DNA from: a bacterium 1xD42-87
GTDB lineage: Bacteria > Bacillota > Clostridia > Lachnospirales > Lachnospiraceae
Assembly: GCA_003611805.1 (NCBI GenBank)
Contig: RAYM01000046.1
Span: 1-46,761, forward strand
DNA: 46,761 nucleotides
Direction: 5' to 3'
Each line of letters begins with the position of its first letter. The first letter of the stretch is position 1. The notes beneath the pieces are model-generated. The model did not search any database, was not told the origin of the DNA, and saw nothing but the letters and a program-made list of their open reading frames with translations. The position numbers and the translations under genes were made by a program. Below are positions 34,662 through 43,847 of the stretch, piece by piece.

Positions 34662-35726
34662 TCAGGCTTCGCCCGTGCCTTCCTGATCTTCCCCGTTTAC
34701 AGTAACTGTACGCCCCTTTTGCGAGGACTCGACGCTTCCGAACACAGCCCGCATTGCCTGCAAAACAGACTCCCCGGAAATTTCCGGCTCTCTCCCGCTT
34801 TCCTGACATTTTATAAACAAATCAATCATGCCCGAGTTTGTCTGGTTATCGTTTGTCTGCATTGCCTCCGCATCATATTCTTTCCGGGTGCCGTCTGCCT
34901 TCACGACCACAATGCTATGTACCGGATCGTCATATATTTTCATCATTCCCTTTGTCCCGTAGAGAACCGTAGAATTATCCTCCGCCCCATAATGGGTCCA
35001 CGACGCAGTCATGGTTCCCGTCGCGCCGCCGGACAACCGGTAAATACAAAACGCGTTGTCATCCACGCCGATCAGCTCCCCCGCTCCGTCCTTTTTGTGA
35101 AGCGTCAACAGCCTCGCCGTAACCTCCACAATTTTCTGTGATGTCAAAAACTGGATCAAATCCGTCTTATGGATGCCAAGATCCGCCATGACTCCCATGA
35201 CCGCTTTGTCCTTATCAAAAAACCATGTGCTTTTCCCGGGGTCTATGCTCCAAGTCTCCGGCCCGCCGTGCCCGAAAGTGGTACGGAAAGTAAGGATATC
35301 CCCTATTTCCCCCGCGTCTATCATCCGCTTTGCCTCCCTGTGCGCACCGGCAAGTCTCTGGTTCTGGTCGATCATCAAAATCCTGTCATTCTGTCTCGCA
35401 GCTCTCACCATCGCTTCGCAGTCCGTCAATGTCATCGCCATAGGTTTTTCGCAAAGCACATGTTTTCCTGCCTCCAATGCCGCTATGGTGATGGCTGCGT
35501 GCACACTGTTAGCCGCGCACACCGACACCGCATCAATGGTATCATCCGCCAGCAGTTCCTCATAAGAGTCATAAACCTTTGCCTGATACTTTTTCGCAAG
35601 CTCCCCTGCCCGTTCCTGATTGATGTCATAAAACCCGCGGATTCTGGCGTTCTCATTCGCCTCATATTCCGGAATATGCCTGACCTGCGCAATCTTGCCG
35701 CACCCTATTATGCCAATATTTATCAC
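34662..35726 (-). CDS. Gfo/Idh/MocA-family sugar dehydrogenase
   Basis: The 354-aa product has an N-terminal Rossmann fold (IGIIGCGKIAQVRHIPEY), the EKP motif (HVLCEKPMAM) with the catalytic Lys, and the usual C-terminal alpha/beta domain. It oxidises or reduces a sugar or inositol with NAD(P). The GTG start overlaps the stop codon of the preceding epimerase gene (GTGA), so the two are translationally coupled. Neighbours suggest a pathway that oxidises and epimerises an imported sugar. Confidence 0.9.
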   Translation of the reverse strand: MINIGIIGCGKIAQVRHIPEYEANENARIRGFYDINQERAGELAKKYQAKVYDSYEELLADDTIDAVSVCAANSVHAAITIAALEAGKHVLCEKPMAMTLTDCEAMVRAARQNDRILMIDQNQRLAGAHREAKRMIDAGEIGDILTFRTTFGHGGPETWSIDPGKSTWFFDKDKAVMGVMADLGIHKTDLIQFLTSQKIVEVTARLLTLHKKDGAGELIGVDDNAFCIYRLSGGATGTMTASWTHYGAEDNSTVLYGTKGMMKIYDDPVHSIVVVKADGTRKEYDAEAMQTNDNQTNSGMIDLFIKCQESGREPEISGESVLQAMRAVFGSVESSQKGRTVTVNGEDQEGTGEA

Positions 35727-36586
35727 CGTACTTCCTCCTCGCTTTCAAAATTTTGAATGCTCTCCTCCGTCATCCTGATATAGTCGATTGCCTGTTTTGC
35801 ATATCTGTCCATCCTGCCTGTCTGTGTGCGGATTCCCGCAGCGCTGTAAGGATCAGACAGGCGGTACATAAATTCCATGGTCAGGGAGCCTTCATAGCCG
35901 ATTCTCTGCAATGCGCGGAGCACTTCCTTAAAGTCAATGTGCCCCATTCCCGCTGCTTCCCGCGTGTTATCCGCGATATGCACATGTACCAGCTCGTCCC
36001 GCATCCTATACAGGCTGTCCACAAGACCTGCCTCTTCTATATTCATGTGAAACAGGTCCGCCATCATGCCGACAGCAGGGTGGTTTACCCTTTTCACAAA
36101 GTCCAGCCCCTTTGCAATGGTGTTTACAAAATAGGTCTCATACCGGTTGATGGCTTCGACCGCCAGCGTCACCCCTTTTTCCAGGGCATAATCCGCCGCT
36201 TTTCTCACATTGCCGACGGCATTTTCCGTCAGCCTTTCCATGGACAATCCTTTCGGTTTCACGCATCTGCCTACCGGGGACGGTACGACAATCATAATCT
36301 TCGCCCCGACTCCCGCCGCAAAATCCACGCTGTCCCTGATGTACTGAACGGCCCTTTCCCCCGCCTCTTTATCCGCCGTCAAATCCCTGCTCTCATCAAA
36401 GATGCCGCAGAGGGAGCGACAGTCCAATCCGTACTTTTCCAGCAGACTTCTGCATTCCCCCGCATCCATGCGGTAGGGCTCCGCCGCAAATTCAATGCCG
36501 TTGTAACCGCAGCGTTTCAGACGCTCGCAGCTTACCGCAAGCGGCTCATCACCGACAATCCACTGTGTCATTCCTATGTGAAACAT
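35723..36586 (-). CDS. TIM-barrel sugar epimerase (second)
   Basis: This 287-aa protein belongs to the same fold group as the one at 33723 but is only distantly similar. Likely metal ligands are Glu in LAVEAINRYE, Asp and His in MMADLFHMN, His in HVHIAD and Glu in LTMEFMYR; the spacing resembles D-tagatose 3-epimerase and psicose epimerase. The start at 36586 (MFHIGMTQW) follows GGAGG by five bases. It lies 47 bp after the permease gene. Confidence 0.87.
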   Translation of the reverse strand: MFHIGMTQWIVGDEPLAVSCERLKRCGYNGIEFAAEPYRMDAGECRSLLEKYGLDCRSLCGIFDESRDLTADKEAGERAVQYIRDSVDFAAGVGAKIMIVVPSPVGRCVKPKGLSMERLTENAVGNVRKAADYALEKGVTLAVEAINRYETYFVNTIAKGLDFVKRVNHPAVGMMADLFHMNIEEAGLVDSLYRMRDELVHVHIADNTREAAGMGHIDFKEVLRALQRIGYEGSLTMEFMYRLSDPYSAAGIRTQTGRMDRYAKQAIDYIRMTEESIQNFESEEEVR

Positions 36587-36633
36587 ATTTTCCTCCGTTT
36601 CCGCGGGCTTTTCAGACAATGTGCCGCCCCGCA

Positions 36634-37614
36634 TCAAAAGCCGCCGCTCTTCCCTACCGTATAACCGCGCACCGCCGTAGTGCCCAGCGCCAGCAGAATC
36701 ACAATGCCATATACCATGTATTCGTAAAAAGTGTTAATGTGGAGCATATTGATTGCGGTTGACATCATGCTCAGAAGAATCACTCCCATGAAAGTCCCCA
36801 CCACGCCGCCTTTCCCGCCATTGATCGAGGAACCGCCTATCACTACCGCGCCGATCGCCTCCGTCTCCATACCGTATCCCGTGGTAGCCTGCGCCGCATT
36901 AATCCTTGACAGCATCAGCATACTCGCAACTCCCACCAGAACCCCGCTGATCGCAAAACACTTAAGCTTGCTGAGCTTAATATTCACGCCGGAAATATAG
37001 GCGGCGCGCTCATTGGTTCCGATGGCATAGACATGACGCCCGGTTCTTGTATGCTTCAAAATCACGTGGATACTCACAAACCCCAGAATCAAAATGAGAT
37101 AGATCAGCGGAAACACGCCAAAAATCCGAAAGGACGCCAGCGTCCTGTATTTCCCGTACAGTGTCTGCATATAGCCGTTTGTCAAAAGCAGCGCAATGCT
37201 GTAATAAATATTCTGGGTCGCCAGTGTCACCACAAAGGACGGCGCCTGAAAGGCAATTGACACAGCCCCGTTAAACACAGAGCAGGCGACACAGATCAAT
37301 ATGCCCAGAACCGATACCAATACCGGATGCATACCGCCGTTGAGCATAATCGCCATGGCGCACATGGCAAGCCCCAGCATTCTTCCCGTAGAAATATCAA
37401 AATGACCGGATATCACAAGAACCGTCGCTCCCGCGGACACAAGGCCAAGCCCGGCTGCCTGTCCCAGAATACTGTTGATCGTTCCCCATGTAAGAAACTT
37501 ACTGTTGATGGAATTGGTCACAATAGCCACCAGAATAATAAATACAAAGAGAATAAACGGCTGCGATGTGAGCACTTTAAAAACCTTTGACTTCGCTCTT
37601 TTCTGTTCTTCCAT
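36634..37614 (-). CDS. Sugar ABC transporter permease (RbsC type)
   Basis: The 326-aa protein has about nine hydrophobic helices and the RbsC-family landmarks VISGHFDISTGRMLG and YAIGTNERAAYISGVN, the latter being the loop that contacts the ATPase. One permease is present, so it probably forms a homodimer. GGAGG precedes the ATG. It follows the ATPase gene by 21 bp. Confidence 0.93.
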   Translation of the reverse strand: MEEQKRAKSKVFKVLTSQPFILFVFIILVAIVTNSINSKFLTWGTINSILGQAAGLGLVSAGATVLVISGHFDISTGRMLGLAMCAMAIMLNGGMHPVLVSVLGILICVACSVFNGAVSIAFQAPSFVVTLATQNIYYSIALLLTNGYMQTLYGKYRTLASFRIFGVFPLIYLILILGFVSIHVILKHTRTGRHVYAIGTNERAAYISGVNIKLSKLKCFAISGVLVGVASMLMLSRINAAQATTGYGMETEAIGAVVIGGSSINGGKGGVVGTFMGVILLSMMSTAINMLHINTFYEYMVYGIVILLALGTTAVRGYTVGKSGGF

Positions 37615-37635
37615 AAATGTCCCTCCAAAACAAGT

Positions 37636-39117
37636 CTATGACAGTCCCAAATATTTCCGCATAAGATCAGACTCTGTCGTCTGATCGACATCCACAATAT
37701 CCACTAATCTCCCGCCGCACATGACACCGATTCTGTCACTCATGGAAAGGAGCTCCGGCATATCCGACGAAATAAGGATCACAAACTTATCCGCCTTTGC
37801 CAGATTTAGGATATGCCTGTAAATTTCTTCTTTTGCACCCACGTCCACGCCTTTGGTCGGCTCGTCAAAAATGTAGACCTCTCCAGGATCCGTCACACAT
37901 CTTGCAATAATCGTTTTCTGCTGGTTTCCGCCCGAAAGACTGGTCACTTCCGCGTCCTGCCCCGGCGTCTTGATCGCAAAATTCTCTATACTCTGCGCGG
38001 CCATCCGGGCTTCCCTGTCGAGAGAAATCCATTCCCTCTCCTCGTTATGGGTAATCATAATATTTTCTTTGACAGAGCGGAGCGTCAAAAGTCCTTCTCC
38101 CTTCCGATCCTCCGAAATCATAAAAATCCCCTTGCTGATGGCATCTCTTGGGCTGGAAGGGGTAATCTCCTTACCGTCCATGTACAGTCTCCCGTTCAGT
38201 CTGGCATCAGCCCCGTACAGCATTCTGACAAGCTCCGTTCTTCCCGCGCCCACAAGTCCTCCAAGACCGAATACCTCCCCCGACTTCATCTCGAAGCTCA
38301 CATCATGCACCGTATGCCGGTTCGCATAGTGTTCCGCCCGCAGGATCCGGTCGCCCGTCTGAAAATATTCCCTCTGATAAAAGCTCGAAGCATCCCGTCC
38401 GATCATGTCGTGAATGACCTGCTCCGGCGTTGTATCCCCGGCCTTTCTCACGGCTGTCTGGCAGCCGTCCTTGAGAATCAGCAGAGTATCTCCAAGGGCG
38501 AACAGTTCCTCTATGAAATGGGAAATATATATAATCCCGATCCCCTGTCCCGCCAAATTCTTTACCAGCGCGAGCAGGCTCTTTGTCTCCTTATCCCCAA
38601 GGGATGCGGTCGGTTCATCCAAAATCAGTATTCTCGCCTCATTTTTCAGCGCCTTCACAATCTGGACGCACTGTTTCTGCGCCGTGGACAGCTTGGACAG
38701 CAACGTTTTGCCGCTGATATCATCGAGCCTCAGCTTTTCCAACAGCTCATCCGCCTGCCTTTCCTGCTCCTTTGCACGAATTATCCCCAAACTGTTTTTC
38801 AATTCGGCGCCCAAAAATATGTTTTCCGCCACCGTCAGATTGTCCACAAGATCAATCTCCTGATAAATCGTTGCAACCCCCATGTCGATGACATCCTTCG
38901 GATGCAGCCTCCCATACTCTTTGCCGAAATACCGGATCGTACCCGCATCCGGCCATACGGCGCCGGAAATAATCTTGATCAGCGTAGATTTTCCCGCCCC
39001 GTTTTCGCCAACCAGACAGAGCACCTCGCCTTCTTCAAGATCAATCGTGATACCCTTTAAAACTTCTACCCCCGAATAGGATTTGGAGATATTTTTCAGT
39101 TCCAGTAGTTTTTCCAT
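37636..39117 (-). CDS. Sugar ABC transporter ATPase (RbsA/MglA type)
   Basis: The 493-aa protein has two fused nucleotide-binding domains. The first has Walker A GENGAGKST and the family variant signature LSTAQKQCVQIVKAL, then LILDEPTASLG. The second has the typical degenerate Walker A GLVGAGRTE and signature LSGGNQQK, then IFDEPTKGVD. This layout is usual for RbsA/MglA/XylG. The start at 39117 is favoured over 39141 by the family N-terminus (MEKLLELKNISKSY). A hairpin separates it from the binding protein gene. Confidence 0.95.
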   Translation of the reverse strand: MEKLLELKNISKSYSGVEVLKGITIDLEEGEVLCLVGENGAGKSTLIKIISGAVWPDAGTIRYFGKEYGRLHPKDVIDMGVATIYQEIDLVDNLTVAENIFLGAELKNSLGIIRAKEQERQADELLEKLRLDDISGKTLLSKLSTAQKQCVQIVKALKNEARILILDEPTASLGDKETKSLLALVKNLAGQGIGIIYISHFIEELFALGDTLLILKDGCQTAVRKAGDTTPEQVIHDMIGRDASSFYQREYFQTGDRILRAEHYANRHTVHDVSFEMKSGEVFGLGGLVGAGRTELVRMLYGADARLNGRLYMDGKEITPSSPRDAISKGIFMISEDRKGEGLLTLRSVKENIMITHNEEREWISLDREARMAAQSIENFAIKTPGQDAEVTSLSGGNQQKTIIARCVTDPGEVYIFDEPTKGVDVGAKEEIYRHILNLAKADKFVILISSDMPELLSMSDRIGVMCGGRLVDIVDVDQTTESDLMRKYLGLS

Positions 39118-39167
39118 AGCCTCACCGTTTCTCCATGTCAAAAACGCAAATTTCCCATGCAGTCAGA

Positions 39168-39201
39168 GGAGCGGGAAGCCAACTGCAGATTTTCCCGCTC
39201 C
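39168..39201 (-). promoter_or_regulatory. Intercistronic hairpin after the binding protein gene
   Basis: GGAGCGGGAA pairs with TTCCCGCTCC (10-bp perfect stem, 14-nt loop) between the binding protein and ATPase genes, with no T-run. This kind of hairpin often stabilises the upstream message so that binding protein is made in excess of the transporter. Confidence 0.6.
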
Positions 39202-39272
39202 CCTCTCAAGACTGCTTTACCTATCGCTTCCAAACGCCATATTGATGGCGGTGCAAATGCCTGTCCGGGCGT

Positions 39273-40403
39273 TTAGAAAAAGACTGCATAATCAGAAAAG
39301 CTTTCCCGGATAATCGCTCCCCACGCCTCTTCATCCACAGACCATGAAATAATGGCTTCCGGATCGTCCGCCAGGTCCGGTGTCACGGAGGCAATGGGAC
39401 ACGCAATCAGCTGATTAGGCTCCTTCCCGTTCTTCACCCCGTCGATTCCCGCAAACACCGCTACTGCGCCTTCCAGTCCCGGCGATGACGCAATGGTAAA
39501 CTCAAGGGAACCATCCTTCATCAGCTGTGCGCCCACCTCGGAGCCGTTCTGCGCAAACACATGATACTTGTCCGCCACATTCAGATCCTCCAGACGCGTG
39601 ATAATGGCCGCCGCACAGTCCTCATTGATAACGCCGATAACGGAAAAATCCAAACCGGAGTTCACAAGATCTTCCACTTCATTGGCCGCTTTTTCCGGTT
39701 CATAATCACCGTAACGGATATCCGCACATTTCATCTTTCCGGCTTTCTCCGTCGCCTCTTTCAGACTCGCCTCCACCGTCTGGCAGACTACGCTGTCCAC
39801 CGTACCACTGATGAATACATAATCCTCTCCCGGATATGTAGCATTCATCCAGTCCACATAAATGCCACCCATACTCTGCCAGTCAAAATCTACGGATGCC
39901 GTAATGTCCACATCGTGGTTTTGCATGGCGCCACAGGCATCAAAAACAACACAGCCAATTCCCGCCTCTTTACATTTCTCGGCGGCGGCCACACAGCCGG
40001 CTTCATTCCAGGAAAGAATGACAATGCAGTCCACACCTTCGTCAATCAGATAATCAATGTTGGTCTGTTCCTGCTCGGAGTCCCTGTTGGAATTAACCGA
40101 CAAAAATTCCGCTCCCGCCTTCTCACATGCCCATTTTGCGCCTTCTTCCGCACGCAGATACCACGTGTCCGGCCCGGGAGAAATATAGCCGATCTTCATG
40201 CCGCCGGCTTTTTCAGCCGTCTCTTCCGATACCGGCTCCTGCGCTTTTTCATCCACAGCTTCCTTCGCCGCCTCCTGTGTGTTCTCTCCCTCCACCGCCG
40301 GTTTACTGCCGTCTGCTTCACCTTTTCCGGACGAGCATGCCGCCAGTGAAAACATCATCGCCGTGGAAAGCATAACCGCCCAAATTTTTTTGCCGTTTTT
40401 CAT
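39273..40403 (-). CDS. Sugar-binding lipoprotein of the ABC transporter
   Basis: The 376-aa product has a lipoprotein signal ending LAAC, an acidic low-complexity linker (residues 25-66), and a periplasmic-binding-protein type 1 domain from KIGYISPGPDTWYL onward. The start at 40403 is set by GGAGG six bases upstream. The linker presumably tethers the domain to the membrane. This is the first gene of the operon and has its own strong promoter. The ligand is probably a sugar or polyol but cannot be specified. Confidence 0.92.
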   Translation of the reverse strand: MKNGKKIWAVMLSTAMMFSLAACSSGKGEADGSKPAVEGENTQEAAKEAVDEKAQEPVSEETAEKAGGMKIGYISPGPDTWYLRAEEGAKWACEKAGAEFLSVNSNRDSEQEQTNIDYLIDEGVDCIVILSWNEAGCVAAAEKCKEAGIGCVVFDACGAMQNHDVDITASVDFDWQSMGGIYVDWMNATYPGEDYVFISGTVDSVVCQTVEASLKEATEKAGKMKCADIRYGDYEPEKAANEVEDLVNSGLDFSVIGVINEDCAAAIITRLEDLNVADKYHVFAQNGSEVGAQLMKDGSLEFTIASSPGLEGAVAVFAGIDGVKNGKEPNQLIACPIASVTPDLADDPEAIISWSVDEEAWGAIIRESFSDYAVFF

Positions 40404-40418
40404 AATGATCCTCCTTCC

Positions 40419-40432
40419 GCAACTTTTGTTGC
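40419..40432. promoter_or_regulatory. Inverted repeat in the leader of the sugar operon
   Basis: GCAAC-TTTT-GTTGC lies about 17-30 bp after the predicted transcription start of the transporter operon and just upstream of the ribosome site. It could be an operator for the divergent LacI-family protein. Confidence 0.4.
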
Positions 40433-40455
40433 CACTCTTGTTTTTGGTTATACAC

Positions 40456-40484
40456 ATTATCACATCCTGCTTTTTTCATGTCAA
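40456..40484 (-). promoter_or_regulatory. Promoter of the sugar operon
   Basis: TTGACA (40484-40479), a 17-bp spacer and GATAAT (40461-40456) on the minus strand, about 53 bp upstream of the binding protein start. Confidence 0.8.
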
Positions 40485-40500
40485 CAAAATTTCTCATTAT

Positions 40501-40674
40501 TTTTCATTCATTTTCAGAAAACTTTTCAATACTTTTTCATTTTCCATTTATTTCATTAGATAAACTAACATAATATTTTTGATTTTTCTAAAAAAAATTG
40601 TTAACTTTTCCACTTCCGCATATACTACGCAAATATTTTTACCATTTTTTGCATTTTTTTCATTTCTTTTCATT
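40501..40674. repeat. Four TTTTCATT motifs in an AT-rich control region
   Basis: TTTTCATT occurs at 40501, 40534, 40657 and 40667 within the 359-bp gap 40404-40762. The gap is otherwise long runs of A and T, and the copies lie upstream of the operon -35 box. They may bend DNA, act as UP elements, or be binding sites. The rest of the gap holds the two promoters and two inverted repeats. Confidence 0.5.
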
Positions 40675-40693
40675 TTATTGCTTGACGCAATAA
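40675..40693 (+). promoter_or_regulatory. Palindromic operator candidate over the lacI-type promoter
   Basis: TTATTGC-TTGAC-GCAATAA, a perfect 7-bp inverted repeat with 5-bp spacer, covers the -35 box of the regulator gene. It is a good candidate for autoregulation. Confidence 0.5.
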
Positions 40694-40710
40694 TTTGAAT
40701 CATATATCAT
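40682..40710 (+). promoter_or_regulatory. Promoter of the LacI-family regulator
   Basis: TTGACG (40682-40687), a 17-bp spacer and TATCAT (40705-40710), 53 bp upstream of the start codon. Confidence 0.7.
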
Positions 40711-40762
40711 TTAAAGTAGTCCTGTACAAGTACGCCAAAATCGCAGTGGGAGAATCTATTTC

Positions 40763-41764
40763 ATGAACAGATCAAACGTAACATACATGAAAATATCCGA
40801 AAAAACCGGGCTGTCTGTGTCAACCGTTTCCCGTGCCTTAAAACAGCCTCATCTGGTCAAACACGCAACCCTGAAAATTATCTACCGTGCCATCGAAGAA
40901 TTAGGCGGAACACTGCCCGATGCCGTTGCTCCCATGACCCATGACATGCGCATTCTTGCTATTGTACCGGTTTTTAACAATCCCTTTTACACAGATATCG
41001 TGCTGGGTATTCAGGATGCTGCCAACCAAAATGGCTGTCAGCTGCTGATCGTGAACGAAACGCTCTCAAAATTTAATATTCACCAAATTATTAATTTTAT
41101 CAGCCAATCCAATATTTCCGGTGTTGTTATCATGCAAAAACTTGAAATTGATGTGCTGGATCAGTTAAAACTGAGAACCCCTCTTGTACAATGCAGTGAA
41201 TTTAATGAAGTGAATGACATTTCTTATATTACCATTGATAATCTGGAAGCCACACGTAAGATGCTGCGCTACATTCTGAACGCAGGCAGGAAACAGATAG
41301 CCCTGGTCAACTCCGACCCGGCACGCTACACCTATGCCAAACTGCGTCTGCAGGGATACTGCGAAACACTGGAACAGGCAGGAATTACCGTAAACCCCCT
41401 CCACATCGTCACCGTGCCGGACGGGAATTTCAGTACCGCTGTTTCCGCCATTTCCGCATTGCTCAAAACAGCCTCCCCGCCGGATGCCATATTCTGTGCA
41501 TCCGACATCATGGCAGCCGCCGCCCTCAGGGCTTGCGCCCTGGAAGGCTTCCGTGTTCCACAAGATATTATGGTTGCGGGATTCGACAACATCGACATCT
41601 CCGTTATGACCACGCCAAACATCACCACGATCAACCAGCCCAGACATGACATGGGATTTATGGCGTGCACGCAGCTCCTGTCCATGATCGCCGATCCGAC
41701 AAAGCTGCCCCAACGGTTTATTTTAGATACAGAATTGATTATTCGAGAATCTACAGATTTTTAA
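40763..41764 (+). CDS. LacI-family transcriptional regulator
   Basis: The 333-aa protein has an N-terminal helix-turn-helix and hinge (MKISEKTGLSVSTVSRALKQ) and a periplasmic-binding-like effector domain (ILAIVPVFNNPFY, IFCASDIMAAAALRACALEG, VAGFDNIDISVMTTPNIT). It is divergent from the sugar operon and presumably controls it in response to the sugar or a product. The start has GGGAG about ten bases upstream. Confidence 0.95.
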   Translation: MNRSNVTYMKISEKTGLSVSTVSRALKQPHLVKHATLKIIYRAIEELGGTLPDAVAPMTHDMRILAIVPVFNNPFYTDIVLGIQDAANQNGCQLLIVNETLSKFNIHQIINFISQSNISGVVIMQKLEIDVLDQLKLRTPLVQCSEFNEVNDISYITIDNLEATRKMLRYILNAGRKQIALVNSDPARYTYAKLRLQGYCETLEQAGITVNPLHIVTVPDGNFSTAVSAISALLKTASPPDAIFCASDIMAAAALRACALEGFRVPQDIMVAGFDNIDISVMTTPNITTINQPRHDMGFMACTQLLSMIADPTKLPQRFILDTELIIRESTDF

Positions 41765-41778
41765 AGGAACGTTTATGC

Positions 41779-42654
41779 TTAGCGGCTGTGTCCGCCGCCG
41801 CCATGATGACCGCCCCCGCCTCCATGGCTTCCGCCTCCGCCGCCGTGACCGCCGCTGCTCGTCTGGATTTTCCGCTGCGTCACCGTCTTTCGCAAAAACC
41901 GGTCCTGCGCTACCCGGAACACAGGCTCCCTGCCTGCCACATAGGTAGTCGCTGTGGTCGTCTTTTTCCCCTCTTTCGACCGCCAGTTGACCGACGCAAA
42001 AATAACAGCCACTATTATTCCTATCAGCCACGGCACAAATCCCGGCACGGACAGATGAGACACGTTCCAGCCCATCATATCGTGATAAAAATCGTTTACA
42101 TAAGTCTTGTAGGCACGGTACGGGTCGTTCTCCACATAGCGGTACACATTGTCCAGAAGATGGTCAATATCCTCCACATAGTAGGCATCCCGCGCCCGCC
42201 CCGTGGTACACAGCCATGTATGTATCCTGCCGTCGTCCTCCCTTGACCAGTTGTCCACCAGCATCACACCGTCGCCATCCGGCACGTCATAGCCGAAGCC
42301 GTCGTTCTCCCAGCGTTTTTCCGCGTACACCCTCACATATTCCTCCGAGGCCACGCCCGGTTCAATCGCTCTCGCATACTCCTCCAAGGGCTCGTTCAGC
42401 GTGACAAGCACGATATCGCATCCCGTCTGTTTCTCCCGCTTTGCGATCAGCTGGCGCAGCTTCTCCTCCTCCTTGTCCGACAGCACACCCGCATTGTCAA
42501 AAACCCTCTCATCAGTAACACATTCTGTATTTGTCCGCTGATAGTTCATTGTCTTTGCCAACACCCAGTGACCCACGTGAAGCACAGCCGTCAGAAGCGC
42601 GGCTGCGGCAAGTATGATGTACAGCCATTTAAAATAACGAAAATATTCTCTCAC
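41779..42654 (-). CDS. TPM-domain membrane protein
   Basis: The 291-aa product has an N-terminal membrane helix, a TPM domain beginning near VFDNAGVLSDKEEEKLRQL, a second helix (WLIGIIVAVIFASV), and a Gly/His-rich tail ending GGGGHSR. This matches TPM_phosphatase (YgcG-like) proteins of unclear role. A GTG start at 42654 is preferred because AGGA is eight bases upstream; a GTG at 42714 has no ribosome site. It follows the zinc-ribbon gene closely and the two are probably one unit. Confidence 0.85.
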   Translation of the reverse strand: MREYFRYFKWLYIILAAAALLTAVLHVGHWVLAKTMNYQRTNTECVTDERVFDNAGVLSDKEEEKLRQLIAKREKQTGCDIVLVTLNEPLEEYARAIEPGVASEEYVRVYAEKRWENDGFGYDVPDGDGVMLVDNWSREDDGRIHTWLCTTGRARDAYYVEDIDHLLDNVYRYVENDPYRAYKTYVNDFYHDMMGWNVSHLSVPGFVPWLIGIIVAVIFASVNWRSKEGKKTTTATTYVAGREPVFRVAQDRFLRKTVTQRKIQTSSGGHGGGGGSHGGGGGHHGGGGHSR

Positions 42655-42720
42655 CGTTCCCGTCCTTTCCCGCCGGTCCGAATAAGCCGAAGCCGGCATT
42701 TTTCCGACCAGCACAGAAAT

Positions 42721-43704
42721 TTATAAAATCTCCAGCACATGGACAGCCATGCAGCAAAGCGCCGTCACGGCCGCAAATACCGAGGCGCTGTACGCCAGCA
42801 CCTTTCCACGGGAAACAGGCGTCACGCCGATCACCTTGCCCGTCTGCCCGTTCACATGGTACAGATAAGACTGATCCTTATAACGGTAAACATACTGCCA
42901 GACAGGCATCAGCGCATAGCAAAAATCCTCTCTGTTCAAATTCAGGTTCTTTCGATAAGGACGCACTGCGGCATATCCTGTCAAAGAGCCCTGCAGCAGC
43001 TCCTCCGAAGCCTGCCGTGCCTTTTCCTGCGCCCTTGCGTCCAGCTCCTGCGCTTCCTGATTGTAAACCTCACTGAAAAAGCCTGACATGTACCGCGGCT
43101 CAAAATCCGCAAGCGCCCGGTAATCATAAGGCTCCATCAAATCCATAATACCGTCGTCCATAGCGATGGACGCGTCCACAGGAATGCGGTCAAAATCCAC
43201 GTCCATCTGCCGGACCACTTCGAAATAGGAAGTTTCCGTATACTCCGTGTCACCGCTCCGCCACGTCCTGATTTTAGTGCCCTCTCCCGCGAAATCATAG
43301 TATGCGCCATAATCGTAGAGCCAGAAAGGCACATATATCCCTTCCATCTTCTCCAGGCTTTTCGCAGACAGGAAATCGGCAGGCGCAAACAGCCTTCTGG
43401 AAAACTCATGCTCCATTGCCGCCACCGCCATCTCTTTTCCTATACAGAAAGGCAGAATCAGCCCGGGTTCAAAGGCGCCTTCCACCCGCTCATTAAATAT
43501 CAGATACGTGCCGCAATGTTCGCATCTGCACGCCGACGTATGCGTCGTATACTGTAAGGGCGCGCCGCAGTTCACGCATTGCACAAGGGAACTGTCCTCT
43601 ATCTTTTCCTCACTGTCCGTACTCTCACAGTGAGGACAGTACATTTTCTTCCTCTCAGGCGAATACACCGTATTGCCGCCGCAGTTTTTACATTTAAATA
43701 ACAT
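42721..43704 (-). CDS. Zinc-ribbon membrane protein
   Basis: The 327-aa protein begins with CKNCGG and CPHCE, then CVNCGAPL and CEHCGTY, two zinc-ribbon motifs, followed by a soluble domain with FEPGLILPF and YVPFWLYDY, and a single C-terminal membrane helix. It resembles the TFIIB-type zinc-ribbon proteins often found beside TPM-domain proteins. Molecular function is not known. AAAGG lies upstream of the ATG, and a perfect hairpin sits just before it. Confidence 0.82.
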   Translation of the reverse strand: MLFKCKNCGGNTVYSPERKKMYCPHCESTDSEEKIEDSSLVQCVNCGAPLQYTTHTSACRCEHCGTYLIFNERVEGAFEPGLILPFCIGKEMAVAAMEHEFSRRLFAPADFLSAKSLEKMEGIYVPFWLYDYGAYYDFAGEGTKIRTWRSGDTEYTETSYFEVVRQMDVDFDRIPVDASIAMDDGIMDLMEPYDYRALADFEPRYMSGFFSEVYNQEAQELDARAQEKARQASEELLQGSLTGYAAVRPYRKNLNLNREDFCYALMPVWQYVYRYKDQSYLYHVNGQTGKVIGVTPVSRGKVLAYSASVFAAVTALCCMAVHVLEIL

Positions 43705-43718
43705 CCGTTTACCTTTCT

Positions 43719-43743
43719 AAAATACGGAGAATATCCGTATTTT
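43719..43743 (-). terminator. Hairpin before the zinc-ribbon gene
   Basis: AAAATACGG pairs with CCGTATTTT (9-bp perfect stem, 7-nt loop). On the minus strand it ends in TTTT directly before the ribosome site of the next gene. It may terminate the PurF-like transcript or act as an operator. Confidence 0.5.
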
Positions 43744-43847
43744 GGCATTCCATTACGCGAGACTTAGAACTTCCAAGTCCTCTGTGCTGATTTTGCGAAA
43801 CAGCCTTTGCCGTGAGTGGCCGGAAGTTTTTCTCGCGCTGCTATTCC

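Noticed and set aside
37813..39060. 415-codon plus-strand open frame
   Set aside because: It is antisense to the ABC ATPase gene, which has clear Walker and signature motifs.
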